Assembly (NCBI RefSeq): GCF_000259195.1
Contig: NZ_JH650777.1
Location: 33,595 to 82,023 of the forward strand
From: Pseudomonas donghuensis
Lineage (GTDB): Bacteria; Pseudomonadota; Gammaproteobacteria; Pseudomonadales; Pseudomonadaceae
Direction: 5' to 3'
DNA: 48,429 nt
Below the pieces are notes generated by a model. It did not search any database. It was not told the origin of the DNA and saw only the letters and a program-made list of their open reading frames with translations. Of this stretch, positions 15,682 through 24,250 are shown in pieces. Made by a program: the position numbers and the translations under genes. Within the stretch, counting starts at the first letter, position 1; each line of letters starts with the position of its first letter.

Positions 15682-16848
15682 CTAAAGCGCCAACCCCGCC
15701 TTGACCCGGTACTGATTGCGTACCGGCGTCGCATACTGCTGCACCAGGAACGGCCGATGCTCGGCCGGGCAAGCGTCCAGGCGGCGCTGCCATTCGGCCT
15801 GGGCGCGGGCCAGTTCATCGGCCGGAAACACCTTGGCCGCCACCGGTACTGCCAGCGTCGGGTCGGCATCGGTCCACTGCGCATACGCCAGATAATGCAC
15901 CGGGAACAACCGGTAACCGGCCAGAATCTGCCGGTCGATCTCGGCTGCCAGTTGCTTGGTGTCCTCGACGAACTCGCTCACCGGCGGGGCAAAGTTGATG
16001 TGCACGCGGCCTTTGTAGCCGGTGATGCCCTGGGCAATGCTGACGTCATCTTCACCTGGCGCCTTGCTGTAGGTGCCGGTGGTGGCGCGGATGTACAGCT
16101 CGCGGGCCTTGGCCTGATCGCACGGGTCGTACTCGTAACTGATCGACACCGGGCTCAGGTTCAGCGACTGGATCACTGCGCCGAACGGCTCGTCCTTGCG
16201 GCTCATGTGGAACATTTTCAGGATCGCCGAATCGGTCCGGTCATCACCATCCTTGGCCCGGCCTTCGGCCTGGGCGATCCAGATCGACTGGCAGTCATTG
16301 CGGATCGAATGGTTGATGTAGGCCGACAGCAACTGGTAAGCGGCAAGCTTTTCCCGGCGGCCGGTGATCGAGCGGTGCACGATAAAGCTCTTGTTCAGGC
16401 GCATCATGTCGCTGACGAACGGCTTTTGCAGCAGGTTGTCGCCAATGGCAATGCGCGGGGTCGGCAGGCCGGCGTGGTAGACGGCATAGTTGACGAACGC
16501 CGGGTCCATGACGATATCGCGATGGTTGGCCAGGAACAGGTAGGCGGTACCGGCCTTGAGCTGCTCTACACCGGTATAGGTCACGCCGTCGGTTGCCCGC
16601 TCGATGGTGTGGTCGACGTAGTATTCGACCTTGTCCTGCAGCGTCGAGACGCAGCTGACCCCGGCAAACTCTTTGCGCAGGCGTCGGGCGATCAACGGCT
16701 TGAGCAGCCAGCCGAAGGCCCCGGCCATGCGCGGGAAGCGGAAGTGGGTGAGGATATCGAGGAATGCCGGGTCGCTGAGCAGCCGTGCCAGAACGGCAGG
16801 GACTTCAGCGTCGTCGTACGGTCGGATGGCATCGAATTCGCCCATCAT
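15682..16848 (-). CDS. Membrane-associated glycerolipid acyltransferase (PlsC-like domain)
   Basis: 388 residues from the ATG at 16848 (MMGEFDAIRPYDD; a second ATG three bases on has better spacing to AAGAGAG). The acyltransferase motif I is LFLANHRDIVMDPAF, with the NHxxxxD catalytic pair; motif III-like GRAKDG and PVSISYEYDP follow. The protein lacks clear long transmembrane helices except the region around GAFGWLLKPLIARRL. It probably transfers acyl chains in phospholipid metabolism or remodelling; the substrate is unknown. Confidence 0.82.
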   Translation of the reverse strand: MMGEFDAIRPYDDAEVPAVLARLLSDPAFLDILTHFRFPRMAGAFGWLLKPLIARRLRKEFAGVSCVSTLQDKVEYYVDHTIERATDGVTYTGVEQLKAGTAYLFLANHRDIVMDPAFVNYAVYHAGLPTPRIAIGDNLLQKPFVSDMMRLNKSFIVHRSITGRREKLAAYQLLSAYINHSIRNDCQSIWIAQAEGRAKDGDDRTDSAILKMFHMSRKDEPFGAVIQSLNLSPVSISYEYDPCDQAKARELYIRATTGTYSKAPGEDDVSIAQGITGYKGRVHINFAPPVSEFVEDTKQLAAEIDRQILAGYRLFPVHYLAYAQWTDADPTLAVPVAAKVFPADELARAQAEWQRRLDACPAEHRPFLVQQYATPVRNQYRVKAGLAL

Positions 16849-16969
16849 GCTCTCTTGTTGGAAACGGCTAGGGTAATAGGTAGGGCCGGGGTCTGAAAAA
16901 CGGCTCAGACACACTCAGGGCCTGTAAATAGACCGGCAATTATACGCACAAGTCACTCGGGAGGCCGCG

Positions 16970-17152
16970 ATGCTGGAGACAGCGATCTACGATTGTCCTT
17001 ATTGTGGTGAAGAAGTCGAGACGACGGTGGACCTGTCGGGCGGCGATCAGGAGTACATCGAGGACTGCCAGGTGTGCTGCAAGCCGATCCGCTTCGTGCT
17101 GCAGGTGCATGGCGAGGAATGGATGCTGGACGTTTATGGTGAGAATGACTGA
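16970..17152 (+). CDS. CPXCG-motif cysteine-rich small protein
   Basis: 60 residues with a zinc-ribbon-like pair of knuckles: CPYCGEE at residues 9-12 and CQVCCKP around 33-37. It matches the family called CPXCG motif-containing cysteine-rich protein. The stop overlaps the ATG of the next gene (TGATG), so they are coupled. Function unknown. Confidence 0.85.
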   Translation: MLETAIYDCPYCGEEVETTVDLSGGDQEYIEDCQVCCKPIRFVLQVHGEEWMLDVYGEND

Positions 17153-17412
17153 TGCAGCGAATTTACGAGCCTGAAAGCCTGCTGGAAGCGCAAATGCTTA
17201 TCGGCATGCTCGCCAGTGAAGGCATCACCGTGCACCTGGTCGGCCGCGACCTGATGGGCGCCATGGGCGACCTGCCGATGCACGGTCTGTTGGGCCTGGC
17301 GGTGGCCGATGAGCAGGCCGCCTGCGCACGCGAGCTGATCGCCGCGTACAATAGCGCCCAGCCACTTGTGGGCGACGAACCGGAGAACCTCCCCGGAACC
17401 CTGATTTGCTAG
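17152..17412 (+). CDS. DUF2007 putative signal-transducing protein
   Basis: 86 residues starting MQRIYEPESLLEAQMLIGMLASEGI, the typical DUF2007 opening (a ferredoxin-like, PII-resembling small fold), with GDLPMHGLLGLAVADEQ in the middle. It overlaps the upstream CPXCG gene by one base and precedes the HMCES-like gene by 13 bases. Function unknown. Confidence 0.85.
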   Translation: MQRIYEPESLLEAQMLIGMLASEGITVHLVGRDLMGAMGDLPMHGLLGLAVADEQAACARELIAAYNSAQPLVGDEPENLPGTLIC

Positions 17413-17425
17413 GTTTTTGCCCCTC

Positions 17426-18049
17426 ATGTGTGGACGTTATGCGCTGTTTCGCTGGTCTCCCGCCTTTGCTGCGTTGCCGGGATTTCCCAGTGACCAGCAG
17501 GCGCAATGGAACATCTCCCCCGGTGCCTCGGTGCTGATCCAGCGCCGTCTCGACGATGGCCAGATGGAACTGGCGCGGGCGCGCTGGGGGCTGACTCCGG
17601 CCTGGCTCACCGACTTGTCACGCACCCCGGCCCATGCCCGGGCCGAGACCCTGGCCGAACAGCCGATGTTCCGTGAGGCCTTTCGCCTGCGCCGCTGCCT
17701 GTTGCCGGCCAACGGTTTTTACGAATGGCGTGGCACCCAGCGCAAGCGCCCCTACTGGTTGACGCCGGGGGAGGGCTCCTCGTTGTTTTTTGCCGCGATC
17801 TGGGAGGCGTATCCGGTGCAGGATCAGGTCTGGCTGAGCACCGCGGTGGTGACCCAGGCGGCGATGACCCAGCGACGGCCGCTGATTCTTGATGCCGCCG
17901 GGCAAGCGGCGTGGCTTGATCCCCAGACCCCGCCGGCGCGCTTGTACGAATTGCTGGCGGGCGGCCAGGCACCGCTGCGCGAGCGGGTGCTGGCCAATTT
18001 CGTCAACGATCCCAAGCTCAATGGGCCGGAGTGCTTGACCCCGGCTTGA
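17426..18049 (+). CDS. HMCES/YedK-like SRAP protein with altered active site
   Basis: 207 residues. The start at 17426 is fixed by the family rule that Cys2 is the catalytic nucleophile (MCGRYALF). HMCES/YedK proteins form a thiazolidine crosslink with abasic sites in single-stranded DNA. Core motifs CLLPANGFYEW (with the Glu at 100) and RRPLIL are present. However, the family NARxET reads HARAET here (H70 for the Asn), and the family IHDRRP reads MTQRRP (T148 for the His), so two active-site positions differ from E. coli YedK. It is last gene of the CPXCG-DUF2007-SRAP trio; a REP pair follows. Confidence 0.88.
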   Translation: MCGRYALFRWSPAFAALPGFPSDQQAQWNISPGASVLIQRRLDDGQMELARARWGLTPAWLTDLSRTPAHARAETLAEQPMFREAFRLRRCLLPANGFYEWRGTQRKRPYWLTPGEGSSLFFAAIWEAYPVQDQVWLSTAVVTQAAMTQRRPLILDAAGQAAWLDPQTPPARLYELLAGGQAPLRERVLANFVNDPKLNGPECLTPA

Positions 18050-18064
18050 GGGGGCTGGAAAGGG

Positions 18065-18151
18065 CTTCGCCGGCAAGGCCGGCTGCCACAATGGAGTGTG
18101 TACTGACCCTGTGGGAGCTGGCCTTGCCAGCGATGGGCTGCGAAGCAGCCC
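18065..18151. repeat. Inverted REP pair with extra GGGCTGC palindrome
   Basis: Two inverted REP copies followed by GGGCTGCGAAGCAGCCC. It lies between the convergent HMCES-like and chemoreceptor genes. Confidence 0.85.
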
Positions 18152-18158
18152 CAAGACC

Positions 18159-20300
18159 TCACACTCTGAACTGGTTGATCAACCGCCGCTGCTGCTCGGC
18201 CAGCTTGGTCAGCTCGGCACTGGCGGTGCTTGACTCATCGGCGCCGCCCGCCACTTCGTTGGCCACCTGGCCGATATTGATCACGTTGCGGTTGATATCC
18301 TCGGCTACCGCGCTCTGTTCTTCGGCTGCACTGGCTATCTGCGTGTTCATGTCGTTGATCACCGATACCGCCTGGGTGATGCTCTCCAGGGCTTCGGCGG
18401 CGCGCGCCGCTTGCTGCACGCTGTCGTCGGTCTTGCCCTGGCTGTCTTCCATGACGCGCACCACATCGCGGGTACCCTGCTGCAGTTGCTGGATCATCTG
18501 CTGGATTTCTTCGGTGGCCTGCTGGGTTTTCTGCGCCAGGTTGCGCACCTCGTCGGCCACCACGGCAAAACCACGGCCCTGTTCACCGGCGCGCGCTGCC
18601 TCGATCGCGGCGTTGAGCGCCAGCAAGTTGGTCTGTTCGGCAATCGCGCGGATGGCGATAAGGATGGCGTTGATGTTCTCGCTGTCGCGGGCCAGGGTTT
18701 GCACCACGCCGACAGCGCGGCCGATTTCCTCGGCCAGGGCGCTGATCGAATGGGAGGTGTTGCGCACGATTTCCAGGCCCTGGTGGGCGGCCTGATCGGC
18801 GTTGCTGGCGGCCTGGGCCGCATGGGTGGCGTTGCGCGCAACGTCCTGGGCGGTGGCGGTCATCTCGTGCACGGCGGTGGCCACCAGGTCGATTTCGGCC
18901 ATTTGCTTGTGCACGCCCTGGTTGGTGCGGATGGCGATGTCGGCGGTGTGCTCCGAGGAGTCGCTGACCTTCTGCACCGAGGCCACCACCTGGCTGATCA
19001 TCGCCTGCAGCTTGCTCAGGAAAGTGTTGAAGCCCTTGGCGATCGAGCCCAGTTCATCGGCGCGGTCGCTGCTCAGGCGGCGGGTCAGGTCGCCTTCGCC
19101 CTGGGCGATGTCATCGAGCATCGCCACCATCTGCCGCAGTGGTCGGGCGATGCCGTGGGCCAGCAGCCAGATCACCAGCAGGCCCAGCGCGGCGATGCCC
19201 AGGCCTACCAGGGTCATGCCGGTGATGTCGGTGCTGCGCTGGGCGCTGAGGTCGCTTTGCAGTTTTTCCACATCGGCCATCACTGCGCTGATCGGCAGCT
19301 CCAGCAGCAGGGTCCAGCGGGCATCGGTATTGGCAATCTTGAATGGCAGGTACAGCTCGATGCGGCCAGCGCTCTTGTCGACTTCGTAGTGCAGGTTTTC
19401 GCCGCTCAGTTGCGCCAGGGTGCCGGCGGCATTGGCGTCGAGAGCGTCGCTGGCTTTTTCGCCGAACTTGCCCGGGTCCTTGGTAAAGGCCACCAGGCGG
19501 CCGTTGCCGGACACCAGCGCCAGTTCGCCGGCCCCGTCATAGAGCTGGCGGTCGGCGGTATTGAGCAGTTCCTGGATGAAGTTCACCGACAGGTCGGCGC
19601 CGGCAATGCCCTGGAACTTGCCGTCGATCATGATCGGCTCGACGAACGAGGCGAGCATCACCATCTTGTCGCCTACCTTGTAAGGTGCCGGGTCGATAAC
19701 GCAGGCTTTTTTCGACTCCCGTGGGCACAGGTAGTACTCACTGGCGCGCACGCCGGTGGCGAGGACGGTCTGGTCATTGACGTCGGCCAGCTTGTCCAGG
19801 CCCAGGCTGCCGTCTTCGTTGCGGAACCACCAGGGCAGGAAGCGCCCGGTGGCACTGTCGATACCGGTGACCGAGGTGCCGACGAAGCGCGCGTCATCGT
19901 GGTCCAGGGCATTGCTCTCCCAGCCCAGGTAGGTGCCGAGAATCAGCGGGTTGGTCAGCGCCGTCTGCTTGAGCAGGGCAATCATTTGCTCGCGTTCGAT
20001 CTTCATCAGGGCATTGCCGTTGCTGTCCTGCATGCCAAGCATGGCGTTGCTGGTAGCCAGGCCGCGGGCGATCAGCAGGGGCGCTTCCAGGCCGCGCTGG
20101 ATTTCGCTGACCTGGGTCCGCGCCAGGGCGGTCAGGCGCTGCTCGATCACCGCCTCGAACTGCTGCTGAGTGCGGGTTTGCACCAGTTCCTGGGTGCGTT
20201 CGCCGGCATACACGGCGTAGAGCACCAGAGCGGCAACAATGCTCAGGACAATGGCACCAGCCAGGGCTGCGACGGAAAACTGGATCGACCGGAACTTCAT
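18159..20300 (-). CDS. Methyl-accepting chemotaxis protein with dCache domain
   Basis: 713 residues from the ATG at 20300 (TTGGAG upstream). TM1 is about residues 8-31 (VAALAGAIVLSIVAALVLYAVYAG). The periplasmic part is about 320 residues with dCache features (ADLSVNFIQELL, then DARWTLLLELPISAVM). TM2 is near 350-375 (LVGLGIAALGLLVIWLLAHGIA), followed by a HAMP domain and the signalling hairpin with EQTNLLALNAAIEAARAGEQGRGFAVVADEVRNLA. There is no C-terminal CheR-tethering pentapeptide (ends LINQFRV). The ligand is unknown; dCache chemoreceptors in pseudomonads often sense amino acids or polyamines. Confidence 0.93.
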   Translation of the reverse strand: MKFRSIQFSVAALAGAIVLSIVAALVLYAVYAGERTQELVQTRTQQQFEAVIEQRLTALARTQVSEIQRGLEAPLLIARGLATSNAMLGMQDSNGNALMKIEREQMIALLKQTALTNPLILGTYLGWESNALDHDDARFVGTSVTGIDSATGRFLPWWFRNEDGSLGLDKLADVNDQTVLATGVRASEYYLCPRESKKACVIDPAPYKVGDKMVMLASFVEPIMIDGKFQGIAGADLSVNFIQELLNTADRQLYDGAGELALVSGNGRLVAFTKDPGKFGEKASDALDANAAGTLAQLSGENLHYEVDKSAGRIELYLPFKIANTDARWTLLLELPISAVMADVEKLQSDLSAQRSTDITGMTLVGLGIAALGLLVIWLLAHGIARPLRQMVAMLDDIAQGEGDLTRRLSSDRADELGSIAKGFNTFLSKLQAMISQVVASVQKVSDSSEHTADIAIRTNQGVHKQMAEIDLVATAVHEMTATAQDVARNATHAAQAASNADQAAHQGLEIVRNTSHSISALAEEIGRAVGVVQTLARDSENINAILIAIRAIAEQTNLLALNAAIEAARAGEQGRGFAVVADEVRNLAQKTQQATEEIQQMIQQLQQGTRDVVRVMEDSQGKTDDSVQQAARAAEALESITQAVSVINDMNTQIASAAEEQSAVAEDINRNVINIGQVANEVAGGADESSTASAELTKLAEQQRRLINQFRV

Positions 20301-20454
20301 GTGGGGCTCCAAGCGCAAGGAAAGGCGTCTGCCTTGCGTTATCGGCCCGGCGGGGCGAAAGCATGAGCACCGTCTGGAGAAATCTTCATCAGGGATATGG
20401 CGGGCTCAAGCGAGTCGGCCTAGGATACGCGGCATGTTCGAAGGGAGTGTTTTC

Positions 20455-21270
20455 ATGCGTAAGTCATTTGTAATCGGTGCATTGAGCGCCAGCGTCCTGC
20501 TTGCTGGCTGCCAGGCGGTGAACACCACCAGCGGCGGCGCCGTGGGTGTCGAGCGTAAGCAATATATGTTCAGCATGCTGTCGACCGATGAAGTCAACCA
20601 GATGTACGCCCAGTCCTACCAGCAGACCCTGGGTGAGGCTTCGAGCAAGGGTGTGCTCGATAAGAGCAGCGCCAATGCCAAGCGCGTGCAGGCCATCGCC
20701 AATCGCCTGATTGCCCAGGCACCGCAATTCCGCCCGGATGCGGCACAGTGGAACTGGGAAGTGAACCTGATCAAGAGCGACGAGCTCAACGCCAACTGCG
20801 GGCCTGGCGGCAAGATCTTCGTGTACAACGGCCTGATCGACAAACTCAAGCTGACCGATGACGAGCTGGCTGCGGTGATGGGCCATGAAATCGCCCACGC
20901 CTTGCGCGAGCATGGCCGTGAAGCGATGTCCAAGGCCTATGGTGTGCAGATGGCCCGCCAGGGCGCGGGAGCCTTGCTGGGCCTGGGCCAGGACAGCCTG
21001 GCAATTGCCGACACCGTGGTGCAATACAGCCTGACCCTGCCCAACAGCCGGGCTAACGAGAACGAAGCCGACCTGATCGGCCTGGAACTGGCCGCCCGTG
21101 CCGGTTACAACCCGAATGCAGCCATCAGCCTGTGGGACAAGATGGCCCAGGCCTCGGGCGGTTCGCAGCCGGAGTTCATGAGCACTCACCCGGCCTCGGC
21201 GAGCCGCCAGGCGTCGTTGCAGGCGGCGATTCCGAAGGTGATGCCGTTGTACGAACAGGCCCGCAAGTAA
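20455..21270 (+). CDS. M48-family metalloprotease lipoprotein (LoiP-like)
   Basis: 271 residues. Signal peptide MRKSFVIGALSASVLLAGC with lipobox LAGC (Cys19). The zinc site HEIAH lies in VMGHEIAHALREH, with the third ligand Glu in RANENEADLIGLELA; this is the M48 pattern. AAGGGAG precedes the ATG at 20455; longer in-frame starts have no RBS and disrupt the signal peptide. Likely periplasmic quality-control protease of outer-membrane or envelope proteins. A REP pair follows. Confidence 0.92.
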   Translation: MRKSFVIGALSASVLLAGCQAVNTTSGGAVGVERKQYMFSMLSTDEVNQMYAQSYQQTLGEASSKGVLDKSSANAKRVQAIANRLIAQAPQFRPDAAQWNWEVNLIKSDELNANCGPGGKIFVYNGLIDKLKLTDDELAAVMGHEIAHALREHGREAMSKAYGVQMARQGAGALLGLGQDSLAIADTVVQYSLTLPNSRANENEADLIGLELAARAGYNPNAAISLWDKMAQASGGSQPEFMSTHPASASRQASLQAAIPKVMPLYEQARK

Positions 21271-21280
21271 GTTATAGCCG

Positions 21281-21368
21281 GGGCCGCGCTGCGGCCCATC
21301 GCCGGCAAGACCGGCGCCCACAGGGTCCTGTGTATACAAGGCCTGTGGGAGCTGGCTTGCCAGCGATG
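21281..21368. repeat. Inverted REP pair after M48 gene
   Basis: GGCCGC-type palindrome (21281-21296) followed by ATCGCCGGCAAGACCGGCGCCCACAG and its inverted, diverged copy. It lies between convergent genes. Confidence 0.83.
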
Positions 21369-21381
21369 AAGTCACCACCGA

Positions 21382-21969
21382 TCAGCCTATCCAGCCACTG
21401 ACCTGCATTGCCGAATACACCGCCACAGCGGCCAGGACGAAGAACGCGGCCGAAGCCAGGCGGCGGATCAGGGTCAGCGGCAGTTTCTCGGCGGCGAAGT
21501 TGCCCGCCAGCACCACCGGTACGTTGGCAATCAACATGCCCAGGGTGGTACCGATAATCACCATGATCAGGTGCGGATACTGTGCCGCCAGCATCACCGT
21601 GGCGACCTGGGTCTTGTCGCCGATTTCAGCGATGAAGAACGCGATCAGGGTGGTCAGGAACGGGCCGAAGCGCCGGGCGGTGCTGGCTTCGTCATCGTCC
21701 ATCTTGTCCGGGATCAGCGTCCACAACGCCGTGGCGGCAAAGCTGGCCGCGAGAATCCAGTGCAAGGTGGCGGCGCTGAAGAAGGTGCTGACCCAGGCGC
21801 CGACCGCGCCTGCAGCCGCATGGTTGGCCAGGGTCGCAGCAATGATGCCGGCAATGATCGGCCAGGGTTTGCGAAAGCGGGCGGCAAGGATGAGCGCGAG
21901 CAATTGGGTCTTGTCGCCAATTTCGGCGAGGGCCACGATCGCGGTGGGGACGAGCAATGATTCCAGCAT
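21382..21969 (-). CDS. GDT1/TMEM165 (UPF0016) family manganese exporter
   Basis: 195 residues, about six membrane helices. Both halves carry the family motif E-x-G-D-K-T: LAEIGDKTQ at residues 15-22 and IAEIGDKTQ at 114-121, the duplicated cation-binding signature. Bacterial members export Mn2+. The 5' leader is a yybP-ykoY (manganese) riboswitch, which strongly supports the Mn role. ATG at 21969, with TAGGA upstream in a region able to pair with the riboswitch platform. Confidence 0.94.
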   Translation of the reverse strand: MLESLLVPTAIVALAEIGDKTQLLALILAARFRKPWPIIAGIIAATLANHAAAGAVGAWVSTFFSAATLHWILAASFAATALWTLIPDKMDDDEASTARRFGPFLTTLIAFFIAEIGDKTQVATVMLAAQYPHLIMVIIGTTLGMLIANVPVVLAGNFAAEKLPLTLIRRLASAAFFVLAAVAVYSAMQVSGWIG

Positions 21970-21980
21970 CAGGATTCCTA

Positions 21981-22048
21981 CGGGGGCGGGTCGACACGGC
22001 TATGACACGTACAGCCTTCCCGCCCCGGGTAAGGTGTTCGTGTCATAG
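21981..22048 (-). promoter_or_regulatory. Riboswitch expression platform (translational switch)
   Basis: A long hairpin, CTATGACACG.../...CGTGTCATAG (22000-22048), holds the loop-strand GGGGCGGG (22026-22019). That strand is exactly complementary to CCCGCCCC (21990-21983), immediately before the Shine-Dalgarno-like TAGGA. Either the hairpin forms or the G-rich strand can mask the RBS region. No U-tract follows, so control is probably translational. Confidence 0.65.
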
Positions 22049-22175
22049 GTCTTGTCAAACCCTGGGTCCGTCTGTGCGGACCGTGGGTCGCACGCGCCAT
22101 GGTCTGTGGACCAAGTATGTTGACGCGTACCGGGCGAGCTGGGTGCTCGCGGGAGACTACTCCCCTAGGACGGAG
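22040..22175 (-). ncRNA. yybP-ykoY (manganese) riboswitch
   Basis: On the minus strand the leader contains the hallmark elements of this class: GGGGAGTAG (22165-22157), the CAACATACTTGG stretch in the middle (around 22125), and the closing GACAAGACC (near 22048-22056). Mn2+ binding between the two docked legs activates export gene expression. The aptamer lies 80-200 bases before the start codon of the GDT1-family exporter, as expected. Confidence 0.88.
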
Positions 22176-22216
22176 CGGATTCTGCCTAGGCAAATCCGTT
22201 TCGGCAAGCGCTGATT

Positions 22217-23215
22217 TTAACCGCGTGTTGCCTGGTAGATGCGAAAGCCTTGCCCTTCGTCGCGGATCCGGCAGTTGCCCAGGGCCTCTTCGATCAGCGG
22301 TTGGTAGCGCAGGAAGCTGTTGGCCACCAGGCGCATTTCTCCGCCTTTTTTCAGATGATCGGCTGATTTTCGCAGCAGGTTTTCTGAGGCCTGGTAATTG
22401 GTGTGCACCCCGGTATGAAACGGCGGGTTGCTGATGATCACGTCAAGCTCGCGCGGTGCGGCATCGATGCCGTCGCCGCTGATCACCTCGCCGTCCAGAC
22501 CATTGGCGGCCAGGGTCAGGCGGCTGCTGGCGACCGCGAAGGCATCGACATCGAGCAAGGTGATGCGGTTTTGCGGATAGCGACGTTTGATGGCCGCGCC
22601 GAGGACGCCCGCACCACAACCAAAATCCAGCACGTGGCCGGTGGGCAGTTGATCGAGGTTTTCCAGCAGCAGGGCGCTGCCGCGATCCAGGCGGCCGTGG
22701 CTGAACACACCCGGCAGGCTGACGATCTGCAGCGGGCCATCGGCCAGCGCCAGTTCGAAATGCTCGGCCAGGCTTTGCAGCGATTTGGCTTGCGGTGCGT
22801 GCTCCACGGTGACCTGCCACAACTGGCAATGGCGGGCGCTGTCGAGCTTGCGGGGCTTGCCGAAGGCGTGCAGCTGCTTGGCCGCGCCTTCGATGCCGCC
22901 GCGTTTCTCGCCGACCAGGTACAGCTCGCGGCCGGCCAGGCGCGAAGCCAGGGTGTTGAGCAGGTAATTGGCCAGGTCACGGGACTTGGGTAAAAACACT
23001 ATGGCGGCGTCGAAGGCCTGGGCCGGTGCTTCTACGCCGAAGTGGCTGCGCCCGGCGAAGCGCGCATCGAGCGCCGCATGATCGCCGGCATGCCAGCTCC
23101 AGCCATGGGCCGCTGGCAGCTTGCCGAGCAGGTCGTCAGCAGGCAAACCGGCCAGCAACAGCGAGCCCTGGAAAAGATCAGCCTGACGAAGCAACACTTC
23201 ACTGCGCGGGTCCAT
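22217..23215 (-). CDS. rsmC: 16S rRNA m2G1207 methyltransferase
   Basis: 332 residues, with the duplicated methyltransferase architecture of RsmC: a degenerate N-terminal half and an active C-terminal half. SAM motif I is VLDFGCGAGVLGAAI and the amide-methyltransferase motif is ISNPPFHTGVHT (NPPF). It methylates N2 of G1207 in 16S rRNA. The next leftward gene is the Mn exporter, 247 bases away with its own riboswitch, so rsmC is probably monocistronic. Confidence 0.92.
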   Translation of the reverse strand: MDPRSEVLLRQADLFQGSLLLAGLPADDLLGKLPAAHGWSWHAGDHAALDARFAGRSHFGVEAPAQAFDAAIVFLPKSRDLANYLLNTLASRLAGRELYLVGEKRGGIEGAAKQLHAFGKPRKLDSARHCQLWQVTVEHAPQAKSLQSLAEHFELALADGPLQIVSLPGVFSHGRLDRGSALLLENLDQLPTGHVLDFGCGAGVLGAAIKRRYPQNRITLLDVDAFAVASSRLTLAANGLDGEVISGDGIDAAPRELDVIISNPPFHTGVHTNYQASENLLRKSADHLKKGGEMRLVANSFLRYQPLIEEALGNCRIRDEGQGFRIYQATRG

Positions 23216-23266
23216 GGACGGCGACTCCTGAAAAAAGTGGCGCAGTTTACCAGAGCCGGGCCTGGC

Positions 23267-24229
23267 TTAGACCTGGCGGCGCGGGCTGCCGGCGAAAAAC
23301 GCCTCGGCGTTTTCGCTCAACTGCTCGACGATACGCTGGCGTGATTCGACCGCGCCCCAGGCGCTGTGCGGGGTAATGATCAGGCGCGGGATGTCTGTCG
23401 CCAGCAGCGGGTTGCCATTGACTGGCGGCTCGACACTCAGCACATCGGTGGCGGCACCGCCCAGGTGGCCGGCACGCAAGGCATCGGCCAGGGCCTGCTC
23501 GTCGATCAGGCCGCCGCGGGCGGTGTTGATCACGAAAGCGCCCGGCTTGAGCAGGGCCAGTTGGCGGGCGCCGATCAGGTTGTGGGTGTGCTCGTTGAGC
23601 GGGCAGTGCAGAGTCAAGACGTCGACTTGCGGCAGCAGCTCATCCAGCGCCAGGCGGTCTTCGCGCGGCGGACGGCCGGGCAATTGGCCTAGCAGCACGC
23701 GCATGCCGAAAGCTTCGGCCAGGCGCGCCACGGCGCCACCCAGCTCGCCATGGCCGAGCAGGCCGAGGGTCTTGCCTTCCAGCTCGACGATCGGGAAGTC
23801 CAGCAGGCAGAACTGCTTGGCCTGGCCCCAGCGGCCGTCGGCGACGGCCTTTTGATAGTCGCTCAGGCGGGTGGCCAGGGCCAGCAGCAGGGCCAGGGTG
23901 TGCTGCGCCACTGACGGGGTGCCGTAACCCTGGCAGTTGCTGACGACGATACCTTGAGCGCGTGCCGCCTGCAGGTCGACATTGTTGGTGCCGGTGGCGG
24001 CCACCAGGATCAGCTTCAGTTCGGGGCAGGCCGCCAGGGTGGCGGCGTCGATCATGACCTTGTTGCTGATCGCCACGGTTGCGCCCTGCAGGCGTTCGGC
24101 GACCTGCTCGGGAGCGGTTGCCGGATACAGCTGCAAATCATCGAAACAGGCCTTGAGGCGATCCAGCGCCAGGTCACCCAGGTCCAGGGAACTATGGTCG
24201 AGAAATACGGCGCGACGGGAGATGGACAT
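23267..24229 (-). CDS. D-2-hydroxyacid dehydrogenase (hydroxypyruvate/glycerate type)
   Basis: 320 residues. The NAD(P) motif is GLLGHGELGGAVARL (G-x-G-x-x-G region); the catalytic Arg is in NTARGGLIDEQAL, and the catalytic His in ITPHSAWGA, with a Glu between. It reduces a 2-keto acid such as hydroxypyruvate or glyoxylate. Start 21 bases after the merR-type gene stop; the three genes (oxidoreductase, MerR, dehydrogenase) look like one operon. Exact substrate cannot be read from sequence. Confidence 0.9.
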   Translation of the reverse strand: MSISRRAVFLDHSSLDLGDLALDRLKACFDDLQLYPATAPEQVAERLQGATVAISNKVMIDAATLAACPELKLILVAATGTNNVDLQAARAQGIVVSNCQGYGTPSVAQHTLALLLALATRLSDYQKAVADGRWGQAKQFCLLDFPIVELEGKTLGLLGHGELGGAVARLAEAFGMRVLLGQLPGRPPREDRLALDELLPQVDVLTLHCPLNEHTHNLIGARQLALLKPGAFVINTARGGLIDEQALADALRAGHLGGAATDVLSVEPPVNGNPLLATDIPRLIITPHSAWGAVESRQRIVEQLSENAEAFFAGSPRRQV

Positions 24230-24250
24230 TAGGATGACTCCTGTGAGGGC

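Noticed and set aside
17426..18049. HMCES-like gene as a pseudogene
   Set aside because: Full length, intact frame, Cys2 and Glu kept and good coupling to neighbours; the changed residues look like divergence rather than decay.
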